Positions 13,201-27,900 of a stretch of 64,000 nucleotides of DNA are shown here, piece after piece. Within the stretch, counting starts at the first letter, position 1. Every line of letters begins with the position of its first letter. This stretch comes from Schistosoma haematobium. Lineage: Eukaryota > Platyhelminthes > Trematoda > Strigeidida > Schistosomatidae. The DNA is taken from assembly GCF_000699445.3 (NCBI RefSeq), contig NC_067198.1, positions 34,624,536-34,688,535 of the forward strand, given 5' to 3'. The position numbers and the translations under genes are program-made. The notes beneath the pieces are model-generated. The model saw only the letters and a list, made by a program, of their open reading frames with translations. It ran no database searches and was not told where the DNA came from.

Positions 13201-16200
13201 TTCCACCAGTCAATGACTACGGATTGATCTCATGTCTTGCTTTGATCAACCTGACTTTCTTCCAACCTACTCCTACACCATCAAATATCTCTAGGTACAT
13301 GGTGTCTAGGCGTACATAACATATGTCCTAACTACCTCAACTGATAATTGTTTATAACCACCTCAACCAACTCCCCATTTTTACCTAGTACTTTGGTCTT
13401 TTTATAAGACGCTAGCAATCCTCCAAAGACACCTATTATTCTAAACCGTCTGCCTATATGTGTCTTCTACTTTCATATACCATGTTTTACTGCCAAAAAG
13501 TGGAATAGGGCAAACTGTCGGACAGTATAGATCCCCTTTGATTGACAGACGGATATTTCGTCTACACCATAAGTGACGTCATTCGCCAAACGCCGGCCGG
13601 GCTTTCTGAATCGGTATCGAGATTTCGTCCGACATCAATACCTCGATGCTGATGAGACTTCACAATAGGTGCAATAATCAACTCACTCAACCACTTCACT
13701 CCCTCTCACTAGTTCAGACGTTGACGCAAAACATTCCTGAAGCAACATTTTGTATCTAGAGCGAGTGAAGCATATCAATATCCTAAACATTTTCTTTAAG
13801 ACAGTGATGCATTTTTAAAAAAATGTGTATCACCAACGAAGATGCAGAGTCTGGATCTACTGTCTGAATAACTACCATGAAATACTTAAAGTCCTTTTGT
13901 TAAATAAGCATACGGAAATTTCGGCACAATTTCTAACTCTTAACGTACAACTATCCCGATGGCTTAGTTCATTCCCTTAAAATAGAAGTTTATCAAGCAT
14001 ATTCTTTTTAGGCCACTGGTTAATTGCCGTTAATAAGCTTCATCGGATAATAATTGTTCGGTAATTCACCCCTAATATTTTCTAATTTATAATTTAGTGA
14101 ACCATCAGAGCATAGTTTTGTTACCCTTAAAAAAATTGACCGAAAGCTGTTAAAATGTAGATACTAACCAGATTAAGAAATTTTGTTGTAGATAGAAATT
14201 TAAACTAAATAATCCTCAGTTATTGTGATCTTGAACGCCAAAATTTATTCTATTTCGCGATTCGTACTCCCATGTAAATTTCAAGTTTGAGATAGCTGGA
14301 TTAAAACATTTAGGGATCTGATCAGTGTGGTCTTTTTTAACACATGTAACGAAGATATCGGCAACCCATCTCACATATATCGTTTTTTATCGCTTTTATG
14401 AGTCTTCGTAGTTTCTGGTTGTGCAAATATTGGGCTTTGCACTTAAATCGATATTTTGTATTCTACCGACGTAATGGAGATTACTTTCCAAGGTATATGC
14501 AGTTAACTTTGTTTACTGGCTGTTTGTGTTATGTTTCAACGTAAATTCATTCGGAAGCATGCTTCAGCATATGCAGTCTCGTCAGACTTTACCAGTCGAC
14601 CACATTGTACCATCAGGCATCATATATCAGTAAGACCTTTTCAGTGGTCTATATCACAACCAAAACGTATTTATAACACAAGCAAAACCTTCCCCAATAA
14701 CATATTTCAATAGTTGTTCTTGGATATACTTCCAACACTGTACAAGATGTAGCATTTAGTGCAATTTCACCTAAAAATTCATTTCCTTAGCTGGGTACAT
14801 TTACAGTTATTGAAAAAATTCAGATTAATTTAAACTGATACCATCTTTCTCATATTATGTTTGTTTCTCAGTGTTGTCTTTGTTGTTCTCTTTAATTTTA
14901 AAATGTAGTCATCGTAAAGAATCATCTATTCGAAAAGCAACAGAAAAATTACAAAGTAAAGCTTTTCATTTGAAAAAAAGCAATCCGAAATTGACGAATG
15001 ATAAGACCATCTCATCAACTAAGTTAACTAATTTCGGCATCGACTCTACTCCGTTTTTATTCCCAATCAATGTTCAAGATAATGAAAAAACTACTCCTAC
15101 TAGTAAAGGAAATAAATACTTACAGACTGATACGTTCGTATCAAAACTTTCACCAGCTCAAAGTCCTGATAAACTACCATGTTGCGAAAACCGGGAACAT
15201 AGTATACACAATATTAGAAATTCATATATTGGATTATTCGATAAATGTTGTTATTGCACGAGTGATGTACCGGAAGATAACTTAAACATTAGTATGTTTC
15301 ATAATTTTAAAATGTTTTCTTTGAATGTATGGAACCTTAGTGTCGGATGACTAAAGTTGTGAATTAACTTTTTATCTTAACTATTCAACTTTCAACCATT
15401 GTATGTCACCTGTTCAATTCTCCTTCACCTTACTCCATTTTAAGTAACCATCACTTCATGAATGTGACTTAGGACACTTAACTTACTGGAAATTCTATCA
15501 GATAGTTTGAATTTTTGGGCATAGTTCTATTTAGTCAAAATACTGGATAAATATATGGTCTAAAGATGATTTTCATTAGTGTGACTATACATTGGTAATT
15601 TACAAAACGACTTTACTTTCTAATAAACTTATCACTAACAATGAAGGCTTGAACGCCTTCATTTATCTTGAATATATTACTAGCCAATGTCAAGTAGAAT
15701 CTTTATAATGGGTATACATAGCATAGGAAACGTTTGTTATGTGTAACGGGATGATTTGGAATTTACGCTAAATTTAAGACAACGTCAGGAGTATCCATTC
15801 CTATCGCCCTCTCATTGTTGAAACTATCGGTCGAATTATGCCATAGCTAGGTATGTGTTTGCCTTTTCAAGTATGCTAACCGACCAGCGATTTCACAAAA
15901 CTATCTTGAATGATAGCTTTTTTTAATAAAATTATCTTACTAAACATTCACTACATTGAAGCTGAAGGCATTTTTATAATTGAATGGGTTTTCTGATCAT
16001 TTATTTATTTATGTCTTCCAAGACGTAAACTTTCTACGTGGCGCAGTAGAAATCAATTCCTTCTGTTGGAATAGTAAATTTTAAAAAAATATAATGTGGT
16101 TCATTCAAAAAGTTTAGGTTTGTGTATTCTAATTTTAGCCACCATTTTTGTGTATTAGCAGCGCCCAAATGAAAGAAAGGATAATAGAAGTTGAACCTGC

Positions 16201-19200
16201 TACCTAATGCTTGGAAGCAAAGTCCTTTGACCATTTAATCACCGTCTAAACTAAAGATTTATATGAAGATGAGTGGATACAACTGCACCTCTGTGATCGA
16301 TTACGTGCCACATTACCAAGCGTTGACAACAGTAGATTAAGATTAGCTTACGGACTTCAAAAAGATAGTTTAAACTTATCTATATGGCTCAGACGAGCAG
16401 TCACTACATGAATTGATGCCCTCTGGTACTAGTTTTCTGCTAACCTCCTATGGTAGCCAGGATTAGACGTTGGGGTAGATACCAGCTTGGTATCCATAAC
16501 CTGATTATCAGCTACCTCAGCCGGTAAAGCTTTAAAATCTTACCAATAAATTCATCGTCCTTACCTAGTATTGTACACCTAACCCCCAGCTTTACTCACT
16601 AAGTGGTTCCATTATATATGTGTAATTGTTTAATGAAACCTAAGCTCTAATACGATACATGTCTTTGCGGGCGTAAGGCAATTCATAACGAACAGATATA
16701 TTATTTTAATTGATTTTGATCTCACTACTTTCGATTGGTGGCAGCCCAGTGGTTCAAGCACTCAAATTTTCACCTTTTCGATCACAAGTTGGAAGCCATG
16801 TTCATATACTTCACTTTGAGTTTCTAACCGGTAACTTATGTAGTAATTATGGCTTGATACATAAGCATACACTCAGTTGCTGAGTTTCAATAAAGCCTAA
16901 CCGCTCTTAAAAAACTATTTGAGATGGGCTTGGTCATTATGGAATTCTTTTGGATGGGATAGGTAAATTGTATTTTATTCAGTATCTAGGATAAAACAAG
17001 ACACGAAAATGATTATACCGAGTGTAATAAGCTTCTATGTCCACTGAAAACACCTTGAAGAGGTTCAACTCTGAGTATCAAGTCTCGTTATAAAGCAAAT
17101 TGGTAATTAGACACTTTATACTTAGGTGGGGTTATGCTTGAAATTATAGAAATATACAGAATGATGAGTAGGTTGCAGGTAATCTGTATTTAGCTCTAGG
17201 AATATTTAATCATGCATCAATGAGTAAAATCGGAGATATTTGGATGACGCTTTTATTGTATTTGGATTTTGAAGATATTGATGGATGTTTTACATTCAGA
17301 AACGTGTTTTTTGTGAGTTAAAGACTCTTTGCTATTTCACTTTACATCTAACCGTTACCAAGGATTTAGAAAAAATTCAAAAGCTACCACCACTCCGACT
17401 TATACCCTTGTCTTTTTTAATATTTTGCCATTGTTAAAGTCCTATTTCTTTTCTGTTCTATGAACTATTGTAAGGTTGTACATTAATATGTCCATCTGTC
17501 CGTTAACTCGTAAATTATGGAAACACAGATTGTTGTCGAAAATCGAAAACCGATCATCATTATCTCTTATTCGATAATAATTTCAATTTTATGAGTTTGA
17601 TATGGTCGTTTGTTCATCCCTTTGCTTTCTCTCGCCTTTTAGGGATAAATAAACAAGATAATCAGCAGTTTATTGGAGGTTCACCTTCAGACATTTCTGT
17701 AACTGTAAGTTTATGAGTTCGTTCTCATAATTTGATCACTTAATCACTAACTTGATGATGCCTTTTTTTAACATTGTCATGTGAGGTTTGTCATTCACTT
17801 CATTTGTGAATCTTCACTAACTATTGATACTGTTTTCACGTATGTCCCACTACTTCTAAGGTTGGTCGTAGTTTGTTGACGTAGAAACGAATGACGAAGC
17901 CGAAGCACGGGCTTGGTCCATTAGGTTATTCCCCGTTGATTTAATCTATGTGGAGAGGTACACAGGTCTTTTTAGTTGGTTCCTTAGTGGTTGTAAACTT
18001 CAGTTGATTTCCTGTAAATTAAATTATTAATGCGTTGATTACTTATTTTTTATATCTGTTTACTCTTACTGATTATTCACAATTTGGAGATAGTCCGCTT
18101 CATGGATCGATATCATTTAAAGAACGACCGCAAATTATCGAGCGCTGAACATAGGTATCATTTTAATCTGGGTATCCCAACGGTTCACACCCAACCTTGC
18201 GTGAATTACAACTCAGGATCTTCACGTTTCACAGTAAACACGGTATATCGAGATCACCGGTGGGGACAACCAAACGTATTTGAACACAAAATTACAGTAT
18301 CTCAGTAAAATATGAGAACCATACAGTAAATACTGCATTTGCAAAATGTCAATCAATTGTCTCAGACTTTGTTCCCTCGTTTCCACACCAATCACTATTC
18401 TCGTTCTCTTCTCTTCGATCTTCTTAACCTTCTGCCGCCAGGCACTCCACTTTCGATTGGTGATACATACTACTTATATCTGTCGACATCAGTAGCACGC
18501 ACCACAGGTGCACATATACTAGTGTTTCAGAGTCTAAAGACCCATATTCTCAACTTCAGTTAATTCACAGTTATTACGCAGTGATTATCAAGTGTTATTG
18601 ATAACATTTGTCCCATTTTCGACACGACTGATGCTATTGATATTATTTATCTGTCCACATTGAAATAAAATGAGCGGTATTCAAACTTAAAACCTATCGG
18701 CTAAAAGTTAGCTGCCTTGACCACTGAAATTTCCAGAGCTAGACATAATCGTCGAGATTTTAGTGGCCATTAATTCTAAACTGTAGTTAGTTAGTTACTC
18801 ACGCCTGTTACCCTCATAGAGGAGCATAAGTCATCCTCCAGCATTCTCCATTGAACTCTGTCCTGGGCAATGTTTTTCACTTTTTTTTCAGTTGCTATTC
18901 ATCCTTTTGATGTCTGCTTCCAATTCCCGACGCAGTGTGTTCTTGGATCTCTCTCTTTTCCGTTTCTCTTCAGGATCCCAATTTAGCGCTTGCCCCACAA
19001 TACAGTTTGATGATTTCCGCAATATATATCCTATTCATCTCCATCGTATTTTCCTAATTTCTTCTTCAGAAGGATGCTGATTTGTTCTCTCCCACAGTAG
19101 GCTGCTACTGATGGTATCCGGTCTACGGACATTGAGCATCTTACACAGACAATTTTTTAGAAATACTTGTAGTTTTATGATGATGGCTGTAGTAGTTCTC

Positions 19201-21920
19201 CAATTTTCAGCTCCATGCAGTAGAACTGTCTTGATGTTCGTATCGAATACTCTTACTTTGATGTTAGTTGATAGTTGTTTTGAGTTCCATATGTTCTTCA
19301 ACCGTAGGAGTGCGACTTGCAAAACTGTAGTTAACACTATCTTAAAATGAGTGAATATCTCTTTTCCCTATATTTTTTCGTACATTGTCTCCTCATGTCG
19401 TGTTTATTGTTGGATATTGATTTTCTATGTGTATGTTGACCCACGAGTATTCTAAAATTTTATGTTGCTATCTCTCTGTTTATATATGTGTATGGGTAAT
19501 GTGAATTAATTTTCTGTTATTGATGATAATTATTCTTGAATTAAATTGAATTTTCAGCCAATAGTTATCAGTACACCTTCTCATTCGCCAAATCGTGATG
19601 AAGCAACGAAAGAGCTATTTAAATCGCCTAATAAACTTGAAAATCCATTTATTTTAACAATGTTCAATGACAATAATCATCTGATTGCATCAAAATCATT
19701 CGATTCTAATAATTGCTCAATGAATTCCTCGTTATATAACCATAGTTCTGATATGTTTTGTATTATGCAAAGTGAAGAGGAAAAACAAGACGATATCGAG
19801 TCAATCTATGAAGAATTTATTCTAGCTGATGGGTCATCACAACCGTCATCATTTCCTGGTACACATACTACTACTACTACTACCAATAATAATTATAACA
19901 ATCATAGTAATACTGGGCATCACTCAAGCGGTGTTGTGTCACCACCATCACTAACGGCTTCTACCAATACATCTAATACTGATGAACATATTTATATGGA
20001 GCCTGTTGATTGTTTAACACATGGATGTCTAGAACGATATCATATTATTTCACAAAAGTTTACAGATTTTCACACCAACTTAAGCAGTTCATCAGCTGTC
20101 GTGTCAAATAAACAAGAGTTTAGTAGTTCAACACCGTCAAGTATGTAATAGTTTTGTATCAGTTAATTTTCAAGCTTATTTTCTATTCAAAAAATCCCAT
20201 GTTTAGTAGTCTTTATTAATCTTTTTTTGAATACATATTCTGTAGTTCGGACAAGTTGATCATTTGATATGAACACAGTACAATACTTCATATACATTTC
20301 AACCCAGTGGCGAAATATGTTAAGCATTCTAATATATTGGTTAGTGCCATACACATACAGTAGTCGTAGTCTTTGGTTGAAAATTTCGGGTGACATCACC
20401 CAAAATCTGCCATACTGGTGAATTTACTTGTTATCCTCTTGTAAATTCCGAACGCTGTATTATTCTGTGATTTTTATTTACCGATTTCATTTCTAATGCT
20501 TAACTTTCTATCGTAGTTGATATTATTATTTTGTCTCTACTACTCTTCTCGTTAACTATCTATATGTCTGCTGATTAAAGGTTTTTTTTTAAAACTTGGA
20601 TTGATAAACATTTTTGTCAACTTTTGCACATTACTTGTGACTGATTGGCTGATATTTTTTTATTGAACATAAAAATCTCATAAAAATATAATCGAGTAAT
20701 TGGCAATAAACTTCCTGATAAAATTACTTAAAATATGTAGCAGTATGTATAAAAATCTCAAATAAAACCTTTCTATTTTACAAGGCATTGATGTGTAAGA
20801 CATTTTGTTTTGAGTATACATGGGTAATAAATATATTTTCAAAATGTCAACTACTTGGTAGCTTATCACTAAATAACCTAGTTAACAAAAGGAAAATCGG
20901 ATTTCTGGAGAAAATTATTCATTTGAATAACATTTTGCTGACTGTCTCAGTATTATTATGTAATGGAAACGGAGAATTAGTAAAGTTTATGACGTTTAAT
21001 CACACTTTTATTGTTTCAAATCTAACATATTAGCGTTGGTGACTATTGTTGATTCTTGCCATTTCTTTATGGCTTTTCGACTAAAAGAAGCAAAAGGATT
21101 CAAAACGTTGTTTCGTTTGCTCCAAATAATTAAAAAGAATTAATTATTTTCATATGCTGTCCTTGGTTCAGTTACTCTATTATATTCAAAGCGATTTCTC
21201 TGTCGTTTTGCACTTTATTATGACTTTTATGGGAATAAACCAGTTTAAACGACTAGTTTTTTTTTATTTTGATTTTTTTAGTTCCTTCAACTAGTATTGT
21301 TACATCTTCAAATGTATCAAATAGTTGGACAGAAAATGATGTAGGTTACAGACGTGAACGTTATCGTTCGTTTAGTACACCTGAAGGTAGCTCTTTATCT
21401 CATGATGATAATGAAACACAATACGTTGGTGGTGGTCCTTCAATTGGTTCGTCATCCAACATCGCTTTTCCAAGAAGTATTTTTCAACCTTTCTCTGGAA
21501 ATCCAATCCATTTTCGTTCTGTTAGATCTAGTCACCTTTATGGATCTTCTAATACTTCACCATTGAAAACTCGTATACATAGTACGGATGCAGTTTTCGA
21601 ATCATTGACACACTATAATACATCTGTTATTTCTCCAGCTTCAACCACTTTAAGTGAGGATCTTAATGAAAATGTTATAATTAGTGATAAATTTCCTAAA
21701 TTCTCCACAATTCGTGCACAATCACTTCCAAATCCTCTCTCTCGTTCACATCATCATCATTTCTGGCATCATCCTAAATGTCCTCATTATCGAATTCATC
21801 GAGATTCAGAGGATAGTGGTTTAGGCACGGCATCGTCATCTTCGTCTAAAGTAGGTGATATTGTGTTTTTTCTTTTATGTAGTTATCATTATTTGAGTGG
21901 ATAATTTAATAACTGCACAG

Positions 21921-21967
<47 letters not shown>

Positions 21968-24900
21968 CGTTAAATGTTTTTTTCTGAATATGGGAAATGG
22001 TCTGAGTTTTATTACGTATTATTTTTGCACTCAGATCCTCAAGATGAATGTTTCCGTATATTGTTCATCTTGTGATATTTTGATAATTTCTGTTAGATAA
22101 GACATGATTGATTTAAGGAATATAAGAATAATGACTTTCAAGTTTCAAATTTTATCGAGTAAATAGATGAATGAATGTGTAACTCGTTATATATTAACAT
22201 ATTACCAAATTATTTTGTCACAGACTGTTTTTCGGTTTAAGTTAATAACATTTATATCCCTATCTATTTCTCTTCTGTATATGAGCACGTTGTTATGTTG
22301 ACAAAGAATTAATACATGTATCACTCAGTTAATATGGTTTATTTCATAATTTTTCCTTTATAACCACCCACCTCCGAATCCCAAATGAATTGATATCAGA
22401 ACACAGAACAACTAGTAAACTGACCAAAATATATCACGAAAGCAAACGAGTACAGTCTTTCTGATAATAATTTAAAGTCTGAAGTAACTAGTAATCCTTT
22501 CCTTCTGTCTGTCCATCCACGAAATCAAATCTTCTAAACTGTTTTCAACTATGATGTAGAAGACATAAATAACGATTTGTTTTAGTTTTATGAATAAAAT
22601 TTGCTTAGATCCATTGGCTGTACGAGACTTCAAGTTGAACTGGTAATAAAATATAACTATTAATTATAAAGTGTATAGTTTTAATAATCCATCTATACAT
22701 GATATAAGTTTTAATCTTAGAGATTTTATTTCAGCCAATAACAGATATATCATCTACTTATCGACTAATGTATCTTCATCTTTATCATGTATTTTCACGA
22801 TTTATCATTTAATAAAAAAGATTGGTTCAACGAATGGGTATATTCTGTTTACTTAAAAATTTCTAATTTATTTTAGTTCCAATAAATAAACAAGTGTTGA
22901 TTCAATGACTTGAAATGTACATAACTATATACAACATCTTTGTGTTGTATCATTATACCCAGTATTTACAAATAAGAATACTGTCCATTATATAATCCTC
23001 ATGGTTTACGCCTTTATTTGAGAAAGAAATATATGTTATCACGTTACTGAAATTACTCACACATCGTCTTTCAAATAGTTGCACCAACTAATTATCTACA
23101 TAAAAATGAAATTAATCGTTTTTATTATCTGAAATCGTATATTAATATACATCAGCATGGGGTTGCGGAGATTGTTAATTTTTTGATTGAGATCATGAAT
23201 CGATCGATGTTAGACTACCGTTAAAAACTTGGAAACACTAGATGGCCGTTTCGTCCTAGTATGGGATGCTTCAGCAGTGCGCATCCATGATCCCTCACAC
23301 GGGATTTGAACCCAGGACCTTCGGTCTCACATACGAACACTTAACCTCAATATGTATATACTTTTCTGTTCGGAAAACACCATTTTCTAAGTATTATTAA
23401 TTAAAATTTATCACCTAGGATATTTTTATTATTTTGTATTGAAATGACGTATCACTATATAATGTTTATATGTTTCTTTCAGTAGTTATTTGATTCGAGT
23501 ACCATTAATCTAAAGTAACATGTAGACTATATTGGATAAGATCTTAGAAAGGATGACTACTGAATCCAATATTAAATTAACCTTTATAACATAACTGTAT
23601 TATTTAACGATCCCCTAAATTAACTTATCACGTACCAAACATTTATTTGATCCGTTCAGTAAATATTATTCTGAAGTCATCAGTGTTTTTTGAATTTTTG
23701 TGTCGGATATCTGTCCTGTTGTACTGAAAGCGTTTACTTCAGGTGTATTGCAGTTTTCTAAGTATCGTTCAGTGAATCACTAGTCCAATTATTGTACTTT
23801 TTTGAATATTTCACTGCTATTTGAGCTTTGTTTGATTGCAAAATGTCCAGCCAATATTACACTTGAGTTTATTTGAATTGTTAATTTGTTCAGTCCCTAT
23901 GTTGGTGAGTTTAATATGCTTTTTGTGCATTATTAGTATATTAGGGAACTAGAGACACAATTATTTCATAATATATGTAAACAAAGTAGTCCAGTCACAA
24001 ATTAGCACTTTTCTTAGAGTTGTTTTTCTTATTTTCCTTATTGTGAATTGTGAAAATTTCTCCCCACTTGTCCATGCAAAAAGCTTTTTCGGATGAATAA
24101 GGGAATTGGATCCGGGATATTCAAATTTCATGACTAACAACATAACATAATAACATTTAAACATTGAGTCAGAATTCAACAGTTCATATTCTAAACTTTT
24201 TTTCTCAATACATCATGATTGTTATCTTTAATATCTGTGATATCTATCTCACTACGAACTTAGTTGACTCCACATGTCACGTTCCACCAATAACTATAGA
24301 AACCCTATTTTGAAGTGGATCAGTAATGACTACAGAGTTACAATAATGATGATACGGTAAAATTTGTTGCATAAAACGTTTCAAGTAATAATTTTCATTA
24401 AATACTAGTCAGTGAAATACTTGTTTTGGATATTTATATAAATTTAAATATTTTTTGTTATTCTAGTTTGCCTTCCAATCACAATTTTCAACAGACTACA
24501 ATCACATCAATTATTGTAACAAAATTTATGATACCGATACTAACAAATCTTCATCAGAATTTCTATCACCTATTAACTTATCCCAACAACTTCCGTGCAA
24601 ATCTTATTCACCCCCTTACTCTTGCGCACATTTTAACTGTTCTAATAATTCTACAACATCTTACAATATTAGTAGTACACCATCGAAACCAATTTTTATT
24701 GATCCTACAGATTTTCAAACTCATCAGCCTACACAATCTTCTTTAACATTTCCATCATATAATTATCTTTCAATTAATACTACGTCAACTACTATTAATA
24801 CTGATAATACTGCTGCTACTAATGCTACGCCTCATATTAGCAGTATGACTTATCGTCGCAATACATCTTATCAACCATCTCAAGCGCCATGTAATCAGAA

Positions 24901-27900
24901 TATTTCAACATTTGCAGCTACGAAAGAATTTAAATGGCTACGTCGTAATAAACCGGTATGTAATCTATACAAGGATTTTTCAGTTCTTCATTCCCAATAG
25001 ATTATCATATTCACCATGAACAATAATTGTAAAGAATTCATACATTTAAAAATTAGCAAGTAGTGCTTAATTAGTTTGTTTTTTAGAATTGGGGTCTAGT
25101 CAGAGCTTATGGCAAATTGTCATCTGATTTCTCAACCTCAAGTGGTGTCCGTCAAGGCTGTTCTTTATCTCGATTTCTGTTCAATTTCAACATAGACCTA
25201 CTGTTAAAAATAACGTCCTTATCGTTTGAATTTTCAGGGATTACTCCTTCCAGGAGATTCACTTATCGACTTATAATACGCAGGTGACATAGTCCTGTTT
25301 GGTGCAAATGCTGATAAAATTCAGAGTCTTCTGGTAGCACTAAGCAACAATGCCAGAATGTTTGGAATGCGCTTCTCTCCCTCTAAATGCAAGTTGTTGC
25401 TTCAGGACTGGTCTGCAGCAACACCTGAACTAAGGATAGGGAGTGAAGCAGTCGAACGCGCTGACAACTTCACTTATCTTGGAAGTTTGATCAGCCCTAA
25501 TGGGTTGGTGTATGACGAAATCTCAGCACGGATTCGATAAGCTCGCTTGGCTTTTGCCAAATTACGTCACCTATGACGAAGGCGAGATATCCATCTATCA
25601 ATAAAAGGACGAGTGTACTGCGCGGCAGTTCGTTTTCTTCTACTTTACGGCTGCGAAACACGGTTGTTAAGGGTAGAGGACACTCGTGAGTTACTAATAT
25701 TTGATCACAGATGTCTTAGGAATATAGCCAGCATCTGCTGGGATCACCGGGTAAGTAATAGTGAAGTTAGACACAGGGTATTAGAAAATAATGGTGAATC
25801 AGTTGATGAGATTGTGGATCTTCGACGACTGCAGTGGTTGGGCCACGTATTACTCAAGCGCAACCACCGTCTACGATGTTGCGCAATGCTGACTAGTGTT
25901 GGAGACGGATGGAAGAAAGTTAGGGGTGACCAAAGCAAAACGTGGCATCAGTGCTTGAAGTCACTAGTCTGAGCCATGATGGGAGATGCAGACTACTTGG
26001 TTGGGGTCCGCGCGACTATCGTAACCAATGGTTGGAGACTCTGAGTGACATGGTTCAGAATCGATCACAATGGCGTAGGTGTATAGATTCTTTTTCTTCC
26101 CTTAAACCGTGGGAATAAAATTGCTTCATACCTTTATTTGTACAAACTAATTCTTTCTCCCTGTATCATATTTTTATATTTGATCTTTCTTTTATATATT
26201 AATACTATTGAAATAACTAGTTCTATGAATTTGGTGTTCGTCTTGTTGTGCTAATGAGGTGTGGCAACTTGAACCGATGTATATATGAGCCTGTTCCTAC
26301 GTTGTAGCTGACTAACTTTTTAGAATTCGAGTCTTATCACCAGTAGTCCTCACAATCGATATCATTTAAGAAAAGGAAAGTTCAGTGCAATTTAGGTCTT
26401 CCGGTGGACACCTGGCTGTTTCTTGATTATCATTAAAAAAATGTCATGTTTAATATAATCCAGTTGAAATAAAATCATGAAATTTTCCTTACTCAATCTT
26501 AGTATGTTCGATATAGTATACCCCAGAACGGAAACAGAAAATTAATGACTGAAACGCTTCACTGTCAGCTTTTCTGTTATTGGTTCTAACTTTGTTCGAC
26601 CAACAGATTGGTATTGTTAGGCTTTAAATAAATTATATAACTCAGAGTCTTATGTGCAGACGTTCACATGATTATTGAGTTGTACTAAAGCTAGAGAAAT
26701 ATTTTTGAAATAGGTGTTTGGTGATGATTTTGAAACTACCATAAACTAGTTTTATCCAACTTACTCTGATTTTCCGATGAACTTCATTGAAAATAATTAA
26801 CTCCATACTTTTCGAAGGATAATACATCTTATATCATCCTTCAGTCAATCAAAACGTATAGCCTGTACGTATGTATATCAATAGAAGTTACCATACCCCA
26901 TTAGCACACCGAGATGAAATTGTCAGTTCAAATCCTAGAATAGTAGATGTAGTGACAGTATCAGTGATAATAGTAAAGACTGGGCACCGATGATACGACT
27001 CGAAAAGAAAGTATAAGTTGGCGAGATCAATACAAAAAAGTTATACGGAATTTAAAATCTCAGGATTTGGTAGAAGACAAAGAATAGATGTACCTATGTC
27101 ATTGCAAACGATTTTGAGCCATGCCATTCAAAGTTTCTAACCATTGGTTACGATAATCACGCGGACCGCAACCAGGTAGTCTGTACTTAATAACATATCA
27201 GTGACTTCATAGACTAATTTCATATTTTAGTTTGGCCGACCTTAGCTTCTTGAAAGCCTGCATCTGCAGCCAAATACATAGCTCATCGAGGCAGGCGTTG
27301 GTTGGGCATGTGCAACATATGTCCCGACTACCTCAGTTGATGAAAATTTCTCACCTCACTAATCGGTTTACCATACTTACCTAGTACTCTATTCCTAACC
27401 CAGTCGCTGCTTACTATGTAGTCCCTGCAATTCTCCTGTGTGGTTTCATCCTGTATGAACTATTCTTTGAATACCCCTAAGATCGAATGCTGAAAACTTA
27501 ACCTTGTCGTTTAGAGTTACTACGTCGTACATCCTTACAATTACGCAAAATAGTACGTGTTATAAATACACGTAATAACATATATCATTGGATTCCCTAA
27601 ACTCTTTATACATTTATATTGAGTCTTGAAGCAATCCCATAGGTCTATTAATGACTATATCTTTCTGTTATGTAGAATTCCTTAACTTTGAAGTCGTAGT
27701 TTTATTTCTGTATAATTATAGTTTATTCTGATATCAATTATTTTATATGGATTTTACTACAAAGTTGACGATTTAAAGAATGTTAGTAGTAGGTAGCAAG
27801 ATGAATTAAATTACATCCTTTGTACGCACATCATGGATACAACAAAATATAAAAATATTAGGTATAGTCACATCAAATATCCATCCTATTTGTTTAATGA

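Larger units (their letters stand above)
8567..14908 (+). other. intron holding a LINE copy and repeat A
   Basis: A 6.3-kb intron between matched splice sites. It holds the large non-LTR element at 9485-12412 (minus), a repeat A fragment near 12.6-12.9 kb and a second non-LTR fragment at 13.1-13.65 kb. The stretches 8570-9480 and 13.66-14.9 kb show no coding or repeat signal that I can recognise. Confidence 0.7.

Noticed and set aside
18660..18745. Minus-strand tRNA-like head near 18.7 kb
   Set aside because: A CAGTGGTCAAGGCAGC-like word and a weak B-box are present, but no hammerhead or tail follows, so it cannot be assigned to the short-element family.
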